DNA from: Lysobacteraceae bacterium
GTDB taxonomy: Bacteria; Pseudomonadota; Gammaproteobacteria; Xanthomonadales; BQJN01
Direction of reading: 5' to 3'
DNA: 63,427 nucleotides
Assembly: GCA_021604725.1 (NCBI GenBank)
Contig: BQJN01000007.1
Location: forward strand, 1 to 63,427
Shown here: one piece after another, positions 35,571 to 45,060 of the stretch
Layout: every line of letters begins with the position of its first letter
How positions within the stretch are numbered: the first letter of the stretch is position 1
Notes under the pieces: model-generated
Told to the model about the DNA's origin: nothing
Databases searched by the model: none
The model's input: the letters and a program-made list of their open reading frames with translations, nothing else
Position numbers and translations under genes: made by a program

Positions 35571-36355
35571 TGGCGCGAGGCTACCAGTCGCAGCGATTGC
35601 TCATACCAGCGCGGGTCATCGATCTGCTTGAGCTGTTGTGGACTCGGCAAATGGTCGGGATTGATGTGTGCTGTGGTCAAACGATGGGCTTTGCCGATAC
35701 ACAGGTCCAATGCCAGTCGAGATTCGTTCAGCAAGTAGTTGCCACGATGAATCATCTGCGCATGAAAGATGACCAGGTCGCCAGGCTGCAGGGACAGCAG
35801 AATGGAGTCCGGCAAGTCTTCACTGTTGCGGTGGCCGTCAAGTTCCAGCCTGACCTTATGCTCAAGCGTGGTGTCCCAGCGACGGTGCGTGCCCGGGATC
35901 AGCTCAAGCCCGCGCTCGGCCAGCAGTGGAATCCGCACGTGCAAGCTCAGCATGTCCTTGAGCTCAGCGGCCTGTTCGGCATCTGGCGTCTTGTCGTATT
36001 GCATGTCGCGATGCCAATACGGTGGTTTGTTGCGGTCCTGCGGGTTAAAAAACAGCTGGCTGTTGTGAAAGTGGATACCCTCGCCAAACACCTCAGTGAC
36101 CAGGTCGATCAGGGCTGTAGGCGCTAACGCCGAGAAAAAACTGGCGCGCTGGATAGGCGAGTCGAAATAACATGGGTCGGTCAGTCCCGACATATTGACC
36201 AGTTGCCATTTCTTCAGGTCCTCGGCGTTGGCCTGTTGCCACTGTCGATGAACGCGATTGACCGCTTGCTTCAAGCCCGCAATATCACGTTGTGAAAAGA
36301 ACTGGCGCTTGACCAGAAAGCCGTGGCGGTCGTAGTGATCAAGGTCTGTGTTCAT
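35567..36355 (-). CDS. Phytanoyl-CoA dioxygenase (PhyH) family oxygenase
   Basis: A 262-aa Fe(II)/2-oxoglutarate oxygenase. H115-x-D117 (WHRDMQYD) and H203 (MIHRGNYLL) are the iron ligands, and R213 (ESRLALDL) the likely 2-oxoglutarate contact. The N-terminus (YDRHGFLVKRQFFS) is typical of PhyH. The substrate is unknown. It overlaps modC and the acetyltransferase gene by 4 bp on each side, so it belongs to the molybdate operon, an uncommon companion. Confidence 0.85.
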   Translation of the reverse strand: MNTDLDHYDRHGFLVKRQFFSQRDIAGLKQAVNRVHRQWQQANAEDLKKWQLVNMSGLTDPCYFDSPIQRASFFSALAPTALIDLVTEVFGEGIHFHNSQLFFNPQDRNKPPYWHRDMQYDKTPDAEQAAELKDMLSLHVRIPLLAERGLELIPGTHRRWDTTLEHKVRLELDGHRNSEDLPDSILLSLQPGDLVIFHAQMIHRGNYLLNESRLALDLCIGKAHRLTTAHINPDHLPSPQQLKQIDDPRWYEQSLRLVASRQ

Positions 36356-37419
36356 GCTACCGCTGCCGTTTTTACTTGTACGTACAGACTCATTCCAGGG
36401 ACCAGATCCAGCGCCTTGCTCGACTTGCGCGTGATCCGTGAAAGAAGCGGCCGGTCGCCGACCAGCAACCGGACGGTCACTTGAGGCTTGCCGTGTTGAG
36501 CATCGATGGCGTCAACCTTTGCCTCGAAGCAGTTGAGAATGCTGGTGGCTTCTGGACGCTTCAAGGTCAGGCTAACATCGCGCGCTGCAATGCGCAGTCG
36601 CACCTTTGTGCCTGGATGGCCTCGATCACCAACCACCCAAAAACTGCAATTATTGGCAAACTCGATCTCGGTCAACCCATCGACTTGGTCGAAGCGTCGG
36701 ATCGTGCCTTCAATGATCGACTCGGCATCATCGTGGGCCGCCAGTGGCAGGTCGAGGCGGGTGAACACGCGTTCAACCGATTGGCAGCTTTGGATGTGAT
36801 TGCCATCGAAGAGCACGACATGGTCCGCCAACCTGGCCACCTCATCAAGGCTATGGCTGACGTAAACGACCGGTATGGAGAGGCTTTGGTGCAGCGTCTC
36901 CAGATAGGGAATGACATCCTGCTTGCGTTCCCGATCAAGCGCAGCCAGCGGTTCGTCCAGCAACAATAGATCAGGCTGTGCATGCAGGGCGCGGGCGATG
37001 GCAACACGTTGTTGTTCACCCCCCGAAAGGGTACTGGGGCGGCGCTTCAAGAGATGGCCGATGCCCAGTAGATCGATCACATCATGGGCCTGGTAACCTG
37101 TCTTTTTGCGCCGTCGTCGGGCACCGTAGTTGAGGTTGTTCTGCACTGTCAGGTGTGGAAAAAGACTGGCTTGTTGAAACACGAAGCCAAGCCGTCTTAG
37201 ATGCGGTGCAACGAAACTGCCGGCGTCCTGCCACACGGTGCCGTTGATCGACAGTCGGCCTTTGGGATGGCGATCGAGACCAGCAATGGCTCGCAATAAA
37301 CTGGTTTTTCCGCAGCCCGAGGGGCCCAACAAGGCGGTGACGCCGGAGCTCGGTATAGCCACATCCACTGACAGTTGAAACGCACTGCGAATGATCTCAA
37401 AGCGTGCCTTGATGTTCAT
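36352..37419 (-). CDS. modC: ModC, molybdate ABC transporter ATPase
   Basis: A 355-aa ATPase with Walker A GPSGCGKTSLL, signature LSGGEQQRVAIARAL, Walker B LLLLDEPLAALD and H-loop VVYVSHSLDEVARL. A C-terminal TOBE/Mop-like domain (about 285-355) matches ModC, which binds molybdate to control import. It overlaps modB and phyH by 4 bp. Confidence 0.93.
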   Translation of the reverse strand: MNIKARFEIIRSAFQLSVDVAIPSSGVTALLGPSGCGKTSLLRAIAGLDRHPKGRLSINGTVWQDAGSFVAPHLRRLGFVFQQASLFPHLTVQNNLNYGARRRRKKTGYQAHDVIDLLGIGHLLKRRPSTLSGGEQQRVAIARALHAQPDLLLLDEPLAALDRERKQDVIPYLETLHQSLSIPVVYVSHSLDEVARLADHVVLFDGNHIQSCQSVERVFTRLDLPLAAHDDAESIIEGTIRRFDQVDGLTEIEFANNCSFWVVGDRGHPGTKVRLRIAARDVSLTLKRPEATSILNCFEAKVDAIDAQHGKPQVTVRLLVGDRPLLSRITRKSSKALDLVPGMSLYVQVKTAAVA

Positions 37420-38099
37420 CGCCCAGCCATCCGCACATGGCGATTCAAGGCATAGACAGGTATCAGAACCAGCACCGAGAACAGCAGCAGCGTCGCGGCC
37501 AGCGCATGCGCCTGCCCATACTGCAGTGACTCTACGTGTTCGTAGATCGAGATAGAGGCGGTTTGTGTCTCTCCGGGGATGTTGCCGCCGATCATCAAGA
37601 CCAAGCCAAACTCACCGACGGTGTGGGCAAATCCGAGGACGGCCGCAGTGAGGTAGCCGGGCCAGGCCAGCGGCACCGCGATGGAAAAAAACCGGTCCAG
37701 GGGTGAGGCACCCAGGGTCGCCGCCGCTTCCAGTGTCTGCTCACCAATCGCCGCGAAGGCATTTTGCAATGGCTGAACCACAAACGGCATGGAAAAAATG
37801 ACTGAGCCGACCACCAGGCCGGCAAAAGTAAAGACCAGCGGCGCCAAACCGAGACTGTTAAGGGCCTGACCCACAAACCCATCGGGTGCAAATGCGATCA
37901 ATAGATAGAAGCCAATAACGGTAGGTGGCAGGACCAGAGGCAAAGCAACTACCGCTTCGATGAGTACTTTCCAGCGTTGGGTACTGCGGGCCAGCCACCA
38001 GGCCAAAGGTGTACCGACCAGCAGCAACACCAGGGTGGTCAAGCCAGCCAATTGAGCGGTCAGCGCTAATGCAGTGAAATCCGCTGAGCTTAGGGTCAT
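37416..38099 (-). CDS. modB: ModB, molybdate ABC transporter permease
   Basis: A 227-aa inner-membrane protein with five to six helices and the EAA loop LEAAATLGASPLDRFFSIAVPLAWPG. TLVLLLVGTPLAWWLAR and ALPLVLPPTVIGFYLL near the N-terminus are typical of ModB. Normal length. It forms the molybdate channel with ModC as motor. Confidence 0.93.
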   Translation of the reverse strand: MTLSSADFTALALTAQLAGLTTLVLLLVGTPLAWWLARSTQRWKVLIEAVVALPLVLPPTVIGFYLLIAFAPDGFVGQALNSLGLAPLVFTFAGLVVGSVIFSMPFVVQPLQNAFAAIGEQTLEAAATLGASPLDRFFSIAVPLAWPGYLTAAVLGFAHTVGEFGLVLMIGGNIPGETQTASISIYEHVESLQYGQAHALAATLLLFSVLVLIPVYALNRHVRMAGR

Positions 38100-38848
38100 G
38101 GCAGGTGATAGCCGTGTTTGGCGATGATTGCGCGTGCGCTGCGGTCAACCAAAAAGCTCATGAACGCCGTCGCCGCGTCATCGTTTGAGAGTTGAACGGC
38201 TTGCTGCTGTATCGGTTGGTGCAGCGTGGGTGGTATCTCCCATCGAGAGCCCCGATCATCCAGCTCGATTAGTTGCGCTGCCGAAACGAAGCCCAACTCT
38301 GCGTTACCACTGATAACGTACTGCATCACTTGTCCGACGTTTTCGCCCCGTACCATTGTGCTCGCCAAGTCATCCCAGCGGCCTAGACTCTGAAGTGCCT
38401 GTTGCGCTGCCAGTCCATACGGTGCCAGTTCCGGGTTGGCGATGGCAAGGTGCGCGAAGGGCTTGTCGGGCAGCCCTTGGCCTTCGATCAGCAATTGATC
38501 CGGACTCCACAACACCAGCTTTCCAATCGCGTAAGTGATGCGGCTATTGGGCTGGATCAGATTCTTTTCGTCAAGAAGGCGAGGGCGCCTGGTGTCGGCT
38601 GCAAGAAAAACGTCGAACGGCGCTCCGTTGAGGATCTGTGCGTAGTGTTTACCCGTTGACCCGGCGCTAAGCCGGATTTCGATGCCGGATTGTTGGCTAA
38701 ACGCCTGACTCAATTCGGTGGCCGCAGCACGAAAATTGCTGGCCACCGCCACATTCAGAACCGGCGACCTGTTTTGGTCATTTTCACAAGCCGATAGCGC
38801 AAGACAAAACGTGATTAAAAACAATCGCTTGGCGAAGCATGGATTCAT
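38096..38848 (-). CDS. modA: ModA, molybdate-binding lipoprotein
   Basis: A 250-aa periplasmic binding protein. The N-terminal signal ends in a lipobox (LALSAC), so it is probably a lipoprotein, unlike soluble ModA of enterics. It has VAVASNFRAAATELSQAF, SAGSTGKHYAQILNGAPFDVFLAA and a C-terminal AFMSFLVDRSARAIIAKHGY typical of ModA. It delivers molybdate or tungstate to ModB. It overlaps both neighbours by 4 bp. Confidence 0.92.
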   Translation of the reverse strand: MNPCFAKRLFLITFCLALSACENDQNRSPVLNVAVASNFRAAATELSQAFSQQSGIEIRLSAGSTGKHYAQILNGAPFDVFLAADTRRPRLLDEKNLIQPNSRITYAIGKLVLWSPDQLLIEGQGLPDKPFAHLAIANPELAPYGLAAQQALQSLGRWDDLASTMVRGENVGQVMQYVISGNAELGFVSAAQLIELDDRGSRWEIPPTLHQPIQQQAVQLSNDDAATAFMSFLVDRSARAIIAKHGYHLP

Positions 38849-39558
38849 CTTGACTGGATGGTGATGGCATCGGCGAAGTGCCGGCCCATCTCACGGTAGC
38901 TGGCCTCAGACGGATGAAAGCCATCGTCGGCGAAGGCGTCAGGATCTGGTTCTACATCCAGCGGCACGTAGAGCACGTAGTCATGTTCGTTGGCGACCTT
39001 GCGCGCTGCACGGTCCAGGAGCTTCGCTCGCAATCCCATCAGCCAGCGCAAGGGTTGCGGCAACAAAGGAAATCGATGCAAAGGAGGAACACCTGCCATG
39101 GTAATCACTGCCGATGGTGAGTGTTGATGCAAGCGCTCGAACACCTCGGTCAGATTGTCGCGCCAGGCACCAACTGGCCGCAGGCCGGTGATGTCGTTGA
39201 CGCCTACCGAGATCAAGACCAAGTCTACGGGCTTTGTTGGCAGCGATGGCAGCACATCGGCCAGCAGGTCAGCGCTGTCGGCACCGACGATGGCATGTGT
39301 AGACCAGCAAATGGTGCAGTCGTATTTTTTGGCCAAACTGCGGGCCGTCTCACCAACCAGGGCCCGGTCCAAACTGCCGGCGCCGACACCTGCGGCTACC
39401 GAGTCACCGATCGCCACCAGGCTTTTTTCGGGCCCATCGCCAATCGAGCCTGAGTTTGGTCCGGGAGCAGCGGGAAATCGTTGGGCGGTACGCCGCACCC
39501 GCAACGCTTGTGGCACGGCCAGCGGCAACAGTGTCCAGAACAACCAGCTGCGCACCAT
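38845..39558 (-). CDS. SGNH/GDSL hydrolase in the mod operon
   Basis: A 237-aa protein with an N-terminal hydrophobic segment (possible signal or anchor) and SGNH blocks: the nucleophile in AIGDSVAAG, an asparagine block in ISVGVNDITGL, and the catalytic pair in DDGFHPSEASY. It probably hydrolyses an ester in the periplasm. The stop overlaps modA by 4 bp, so it is translated with the molybdate transporter; the link is unexplained. Confidence 0.85.
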   Translation of the reverse strand: MVRSWLFWTLLPLAVPQALRVRRTAQRFPAAPGPNSGSIGDGPEKSLVAIGDSVAAGVGAGSLDRALVGETARSLAKKYDCTICWSTHAIVGADSADLLADVLPSLPTKPVDLVLISVGVNDITGLRPVGAWRDNLTEVFERLHQHSPSAVITMAGVPPLHRFPLLPQPLRWLMGLRAKLLDRAARKVANEHDYVLYVPLDVEPDPDAFADDGFHPSEASYREMGRHFADAITIQSR

Positions 39559-39579
39559 GTGGTCTAACCCGGTCGAGGA

Positions 39580-39735
39580 CTACTCTTCGGAGTCCGTGTC
39601 CTGTACGTCATCTGTAGTGGTGGTTTCAGTCGCTTCGGCTTTGGCTGCCAACTTTTTCAACCGTTTCTCCTCCTTTTTCTTCTTCTTGGCCAGGTCGCGT
39701 TGACGTTTTTCGTATCCATAGTTCGGCTTGGCCAT
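39580..39735 (-). CDS. Conserved-looking 51-aa lysine-rich protein
   Basis: Below the usual 60-aa cutoff. The frame runs from ATG 39735 (AGGA 8 bp upstream) to TAG at 39580. Residues 1-30 are highly basic (MAKPNYGYEKRQRDLAKKKK, then EEKRLKK) and form a charged helix; the tail is acidic (TDDVQDTDSEE). Short proteins starting MAKPNY with a Lys run are widespread hypotheticals in Proteobacteria, from memory. It lies 21 bp upstream of the SGNH gene on the same strand and may lead the mod operon. Role unknown; nucleic-acid or membrane binding is possible. Confidence 0.75.
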   Translation of the reverse strand: MAKPNYGYEKRQRDLAKKKKKEEKRLKKLAAKAEATETTTTDDVQDTDSEE

Positions 39736-39905
39736 AACAAATTCCTGCAGAGGGGCAATCCAGTTTAATTGATCTGTGCAAGCAAGTCGCCCGATTTGCC
39801 GATGGGAGTGTTTTAAAAAATTCAGAATCTGATCAGGGTGACGTCATGATCTTCAGTGCCTGAGGTGATTAGGCTGGTGTCACCAGTTATTGAGGGAGAA
39901 CTTCG

Positions 39906-42900
39906 ATGCAAATGAGAGTGAACTCTGTCTTTTCGGCCGCCCTTTGTACGGCGTTGGCTCTGTCTTCCACAACGCCGGTACAGGCATCGTGCTCGCCGCC
40001 ACCCCCGCCTGACTGTGCCATCGACAGTCAGTTTGCCAGTGGTCGCTGGGATATCTCTCAGATCTCGGGAACACATACGCTCAGCGGGCTCGAAGAGTTT
40101 GATGTGTATGAGGACGAAGTATTCCTTGATCCGTTCCAGACCGACGGTACTTTGACGGTGCAAATGCTTGGCGGACCGGAAGAAAATTACCTCGAGGTGG
40201 CATGCGACGGCTCGGTAAGCGGCATGGGCCGTGAGCGTATCAGCGGGACCATCGAAAAAGTCGGCATCCTGCCCGACTATTATGATCCCGACTACTGTTT
40301 CTTCACGCCCTACGACATGACCTGGACAGTAACCATAGAACGCCGCTTTAGCATTTCCGGCGATGTCGTAGGTAGTGGGCAACTGGAGCTCGATCTGGAT
40401 GTTGAAGAAGCGACGATCGATCTCAGTGGGAACTATGCGTGGAGCGATGACTGTGTGTTCTCGGAAGACCCGATTGACCCACCTTTGGTCCAGTTCGACC
40501 TGTCTGGTGATATCGAAGAAGTTCGTTTCAGTGGGCCGTACGATCCGCTAACGCAAGATTGGCAGCCAACAATCACGCCGCGAGGTGCTCGCACCTGGGT
40601 AGATGATGTGTTGCATCGATTGCAACTGACCGGTGCAAATCCTCTATACAACCCATGGGGTGATCCATTGGTGCTCCTGCCACCCGATACGCCGCAGACG
40701 CGCCTGACACACAACCAATATTTCGTGACCAACCCGGTCATGTTCACTGATGACGTCTCGCTGATGGCAGCGCCAAAAACGCCAGTAATCACTGACCTGG
40801 CCCTGGACGAACCTCAGCAATACATTGAGAACATATCTGTAATGACCACAGCCACCGCAACGGTCGACTGGCGTGATGCAGATGGCAGCCGCATCGTTGA
40901 CTTTACCTACGGTGGCATCACCACACCGGTCACCGCCAGCGGTGATACAGCGACCTTTATGTTTGATGCGGGTGACAGCGCTACCAGCATCTCGGCGCTG
41001 GCCCGCGCTGGTGATGAACAATCACAGCCGTATGAAATCAATACACCGAAAGTGCCGCTGCCAGGATGGGCTGGCACGGTCGCGGATTGGCAGGGTTCGC
41101 CCGGCGTTACCTACGGCGGAGACATCGACTGGCCCATTTCGCTGCAAACCACACAAACCATCAACTCGATCAGTTTGTTCTCTGGTATATGGGGCGTGAC
41201 CGGTTCAGCGCAGTCCAACTACCTGGCCAATGCGCAGTCCAACGGCAGCCCGTCCGGAGGCTCCTTGACCACCACGGCGGACTTTTCTTTCCCGGGCAAG
41301 TCAGTATCCATGACGGTTAGTGGCAGCAATCAGACCACACTGCAATGTGACCAAATGACAACCACGGGAACGGCCAACGTATCCATTCCACCGGCGAACT
41401 GGAAAAAGGTGATCAACCCTCTGAGTGCCATACCAGGCTTGATCTCCGCCGCCTGCGGGATTCATCAGTCACTTTGTTCGGTTGTGTCGAGCTTTGGTAT
41501 CACGGGACGGGCCCAGGCGACGCTGGGTGGTAGCGCCGATTTCGAAGGCAACTCAGGCCCAATGATGTGGACCGGCGGTTCGGTGGATGGCTCGCTTTCC
41601 GCCGCCGTTTCAGCCTCTGCCTTGCCGCGCCCCCTTTCCTCGATAGCCAATGTTAGCGTTGGCGGGGGTGGGACCGGTTGCATCAATATCGCAGTGGTGC
41701 CTGATTTCATGTTGAATACCGTTGGCGGTGAGGTCGTGATTTCGGCCACGCTTTCCTTTCTTGGCTTCTCGACATCGCCAACAGAGACCATCACATTTGG
41801 TGCCGGTTGTGGCGCTCGAGTGCCGGAGTTGCGCGTTCGAGGCGTAAGTAATCCTTGGGTACCCGCTGATGGGCAGCTGGCAATGGCCCTGTCGCCATTT
41901 GAGGCCGGTAGCGCGCTTGCCGCCTGGACTGAGCCACATATCGGCCAGAGCAAGCCCTCTGGGGATATCCTGATCCGTTTCATGCACGACGGTGATTGGG
42001 GGGCGATCATTCAACTCACTGACGATGTCGAGTCCGACATTGCCCCGGCAGCAGCATATGTTGATGAACAGACCGTCCTGCTTGTGTTCCAGCGTAACTT
42101 GCTAGCCCTGCCCACCGACTTTGCGCAACTGGATAGCTACGCGGACGGCTACGACATTTACTACATGCGGATCAACACGGTGAGCGGATCGGTCGAGGGC
42201 GAGGGCTATATCACGACAGAGCCTGGCAACGATTTCGGCCCGCAGCTGGTTCGCGCCACGGACGGATCGGTGCACGTGTTCTGGCAAACCAGTGTCGGCG
42301 GCGAGTTGTTTGGCACGCCGACCGAGCCCGTGCAAATCCACACTGCAAGTTTTGATGGTACGGCATTTGATTCGACTCAGCTGGTGGCTGATGACCTGCA
42401 CTACACCTTTGGCTGGACAGCGGCAGCTTTTGATGCGGACGACCAATTGGTCGCCCTGACCTTGGATACCAATGAAAATATGGGTGATGCTGATGATCGC
42501 GAAATCGCGGTTGTACGCAAGGTCAACGGTAGTTGGCTGGTGCCAATCGATGTAACCAGCAACGCCTCAGCTGATGATGCCCCCAATGTTGTTTTCGACG
42601 CCAACGGTGAAGCGACTTTGCTATGGCGAAATGACGGCCAGGTGATGCAGGCCTCAGGTGACTTGACCCAGGCAACGGTGGCATTCTCTGCCGCTGACGT
42701 CGACGGAACGGACGGTGTTGACGCTCAGTTTCATGGTGCTCAATTCGTGTCCGGTCTGGCCGGCCAAGCGATCAGTTGGTCGGACGGCACAGAAGTTCAT
42801 CTGGCCCGTCGCCTGACATTCGAAGATCCCCTCACGGCCTGGTCGCAGCCCGAGGTCGTGGTGACCGGCGATCAAACACATCACCCATTGGCTCTGCTAG

Positions 42901-43112
42901 CCAATGGGGCGACATTGCGGGTGGGCTACACGGCACAATCTTTCACTGCAGATGGCACGGCATTGGAGTCGCTGCTGGAGCCTGTTATCGGTGAGATTCC
43001 GTTCGGGCCATGCGATGGTATCGATGCTTGCGGCCCACTGCTTGCTGACGGGTTTGAGCCCGGTACTGATGCATTGTCGCTGGACGGCTCAATAACAACG
43101 GAATCCAGATGA
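39906..43112 (+). CDS. Large secreted beta-rich protein with C-terminal DGFE-type tail
   Basis: A 1068-aa exported protein (signal peptide MQMRVNSVFSAALCTALALS; AGGGA 7 bp upstream). The mature N-terminus is Cys/Pro-rich (ASCSPPPPPDC). Middle regions are beta-rich with Ig-like character. Residues about 640-1030 contain repeated units resembling sialidase-type propeller blades (for example ATDGSVHVFWQTSVGG and DANGEATLLWRNDGQ). The C-terminus reads GPLLADGFEPG, a short tail seen on many secreted proteins of related gammaproteobacteria (from memory) and perhaps a sorting or processing mark. Function unknown. The 3' end overlaps the convergent regulator by 24 bp. Confidence 0.75.
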   Translation: MQMRVNSVFSAALCTALALSSTTPVQASCSPPPPPDCAIDSQFASGRWDISQISGTHTLSGLEEFDVYEDEVFLDPFQTDGTLTVQMLGGPEENYLEVACDGSVSGMGRERISGTIEKVGILPDYYDPDYCFFTPYDMTWTVTIERRFSISGDVVGSGQLELDLDVEEATIDLSGNYAWSDDCVFSEDPIDPPLVQFDLSGDIEEVRFSGPYDPLTQDWQPTITPRGARTWVDDVLHRLQLTGANPLYNPWGDPLVLLPPDTPQTRLTHNQYFVTNPVMFTDDVSLMAAPKTPVITDLALDEPQQYIENISVMTTATATVDWRDADGSRIVDFTYGGITTPVTASGDTATFMFDAGDSATSISALARAGDEQSQPYEINTPKVPLPGWAGTVADWQGSPGVTYGGDIDWPISLQTTQTINSISLFSGIWGVTGSAQSNYLANAQSNGSPSGGSLTTTADFSFPGKSVSMTVSGSNQTTLQCDQMTTTGTANVSIPPANWKKVINPLSAIPGLISAACGIHQSLCSVVSSFGITGRAQATLGGSADFEGNSGPMMWTGGSVDGSLSAAVSASALPRPLSSIANVSVGGGGTGCINIAVVPDFMLNTVGGEVVISATLSFLGFSTSPTETITFGAGCGARVPELRVRGVSNPWVPADGQLAMALSPFEAGSALAAWTEPHIGQSKPSGDILIRFMHDGDWGAIIQLTDDVESDIAPAAAYVDEQTVLLVFQRNLLALPTDFAQLDSYADGYDIYYMRINTVSGSVEGEGYITTEPGNDFGPQLVRATDGSVHVFWQTSVGGELFGTPTEPVQIHTASFDGTAFDSTQLVADDLHYTFGWTAAAFDADDQLVALTLDTNENMGDADDREIAVVRKVNGSWLVPIDVTSNASADDAPNVVFDANGEATLLWRNDGQVMQASGDLTQATVAFSAADVDGTDGVDAQFHGAQFVSGLAGQAISWSDGTEVHLARRLTFEDPLTAWSQPEVVVTGDQTHHPLALLANGATLRVGYTAQSFTADGTALESLLEPVIGEIPFGPCDGIDACGPLLADGFEPGTDALSLDGSITTESR

Positions 43113-44990
43113 GGGGACGGTCTGACACATTCTTGGTAGCTCGGTCGCCGCCCAGTATTGCGGCAGACCGAGTTGATCAGCCAGTCGTGTAAATGCAGGG
43201 TGCGCTCTCAGTTCAGGGTGCTGCGCATGCCAGACGTAAACGAAAGCCGATATGCCGTGTGGCAGGCGTTTTTCGATCAGCTCGTAACCTTCGTCGATGG
43301 CACCAATGGCAAACATGTAAAGAATACGAAAGTGCGGAATGCTGGCCCCCTGGTCTGGCCCCAGGACCACGTTTACCATCTCCGGCGATGGATTGCCGTT
43401 GGGCTCGGCGCGGGTGACCAGATCGAGCCAGGCATCCCGTTCGGCTGCAGGCGCGGTAGTTTGCAGCAACTCGGCCGACTTCTCTGCGCGCCCGTTCCAG
43501 AAATGAATAATGCTCAACATGCCTCGCGCCGGGATAAAACCCATGGCGCGACCTTGTTCGGCGTACTCGATCGCCGCAGCGTGGTCGCCGCGAAGGTAAG
43601 CGGCAATGGCCAGCCACTGCGTGGCGGACGGTGATGTCGGCTCAACGTCACGAGCGGCCAGGAAACGGGTTTCCGCCCTTTCCAGAAAGCCAGTCGCCAA
43701 ATCCAGCTCCCCGGCCCACAACAAAGCCGCACTGTTGTTGGGTTCAAGCTCGATTGCTCGAAGCAAGTGAAACTGTCCGCGGGTGACATCGGGTGACAAC
43801 AAGCCAAGCACCGCGTGTGGTTCGCCCAATGACGGTTCAAGCTCAAGTGCCGCCTGTGCATATTCAATGGCTATTTCGCGTGCTGGTTGCGGCAGGGGAC
43901 TTTGCGAATAGTCGCGATAGACGGCATAGACCATAGCCAAGCCTGCCATCGCTTCGGCGTACTTCGGCTCAAGTTCCAGCGCCTGAAGGTAATGTTTCTC
44001 GGCGCGCTCCAGCATTCCTTGCTCACCGTTCAATCGGAGGTCGAAGTTGTGCCTTCCCAACAGAAAAGACTGGTATGCATTGAGATTGTTTGTTGGGCGT
44101 CTGGCCAGCCGCGCTTCATCCCTGGCTGTCAACTTCGCATCCAGGGTCGCAGCAATGGCCTTTGAAATCTCGCTTTGCATGGCAAACAGGTTCTCGGCGC
44201 TCAGCTGCCGATCAAAGGTGTGCGCCCACAGGCTACTATCGCTGCTAGCTTCGATCAGATTGACGTGGATACGAATCTGGTCGCCTGCCTGCTGCACACT
44301 GCCTTCAACAATCGCATCAACCCCCAGTTCGCTGGCAATTGCCGGCATGGTTGCAGAGGTGTCTTCATAGCGCATGACGGATGTTCTGGAAATCACCCGC
44401 AAGGTGCCGATTCGTGATAGCTGCGATAACACCTCCTCGTGAATACCGCTGGCGAAGGAAGCTGCGCCTTCACTGTGGTTTCGCAGCGGCAATATGGCCA
44501 CCGCTGGCCGAGGATCTTTCGCATAAGGCTGAGTCAAACTCGGTGCCGATTGCGTTGGGCGGGGTGGCGCGTCAATGGAGCGTGAACCGCTCCAGATGGT
44601 AACGCTCAATGCAGCCACGGCCAGGAAGAGAACAAGCACTCCAATAATGAACCATCTACCTCGATTGGTGCGTCCTGCGGCGCTTGTAAGCTCTCCTTTG
44701 GGGGTGAACCGAAAGCCCTCTCCATACAGCGCTTCGATGTACTGGCCTTCCCTTGCGCTATTGAGCGATTTACGCAGCTTGGAAATGCTTTGGTCAACCG
44801 TATTGTCCGCTACGATTCGTCCTTTCCAGACATGCTCTATAAGTTCATCTCGAGTGATTACTCGTTGCGGGTTGGCAACCAGGTAACACAACAGCTCGTA
44901 GCTCTGGCGAGTCAGTTGAACCGGCCGATTCGAGACCGTCAGTAGCCGCTGCTCAGTATCTAGGATAAAGCCTGAAAAGGCGTATGGCAT
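43089..44990 (-). CDS. ToxR/CadC-like winged-helix regulator with TolB-like and TPR domains
   Basis: A 633-aa one-component regulator. The N-terminal winged helix (about 1-95) has QSYELLCYLVANPQRVITRDELIEHVWKG and TVDQSISKLRKSL, as in OmpR-type DNA-binding domains. A single membrane helix follows (about 113-132), then a periplasmic TolB-like/FlgO-type domain (about 165-290, PAVAILPLRNHSEG...SGIHEEVLSQLSRI) and TPR repeats (about 320-560). This architecture is frequent in Lysobacterales. It would sense a periplasmic signal and act directly on DNA. Target unknown; the adjacent secreted protein is a candidate. Confidence 0.88.
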   Translation of the reverse strand: MPYAFSGFILDTEQRLLTVSNRPVQLTRQSYELLCYLVANPQRVITRDELIEHVWKGRIVADNTVDQSISKLRKSLNSAREGQYIEALYGEGFRFTPKGELTSAAGRTNRGRWFIIGVLVLFLAVAALSVTIWSGSRSIDAPPRPTQSAPSLTQPYAKDPRPAVAILPLRNHSEGAASFASGIHEEVLSQLSRIGTLRVISRTSVMRYEDTSATMPAIASELGVDAIVEGSVQQAGDQIRIHVNLIEASSDSSLWAHTFDRQLSAENLFAMQSEISKAIAATLDAKLTARDEARLARRPTNNLNAYQSFLLGRHNFDLRLNGEQGMLERAEKHYLQALELEPKYAEAMAGLAMVYAVYRDYSQSPLPQPAREIAIEYAQAALELEPSLGEPHAVLGLLSPDVTRGQFHLLRAIELEPNNSAALLWAGELDLATGFLERAETRFLAARDVEPTSPSATQWLAIAAYLRGDHAAAIEYAEQGRAMGFIPARGMLSIIHFWNGRAEKSAELLQTTAPAAERDAWLDLVTRAEPNGNPSPEMVNVVLGPDQGASIPHFRILYMFAIGAIDEGYELIEKRLPHGISAFVYVWHAQHPELRAHPAFTRLADQLGLPQYWAATELPRMCQTVPSSGFRCY

Positions 44991-45060
44991 GCAAAGCGCT
45001 CTGCTTTAATCTGTTGATCAGTATGCCGATCAGAACCATCGGATGAAAGCGCTGGTCGGC

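Noticed and set aside
39736..39905. Molybdenum-cofactor riboswitch before the mod operon or a Pho box before the large secreted protein
   Set aside because: No recognisable Moco aptamer and no 11-bp-spaced Pho half-sites were found.
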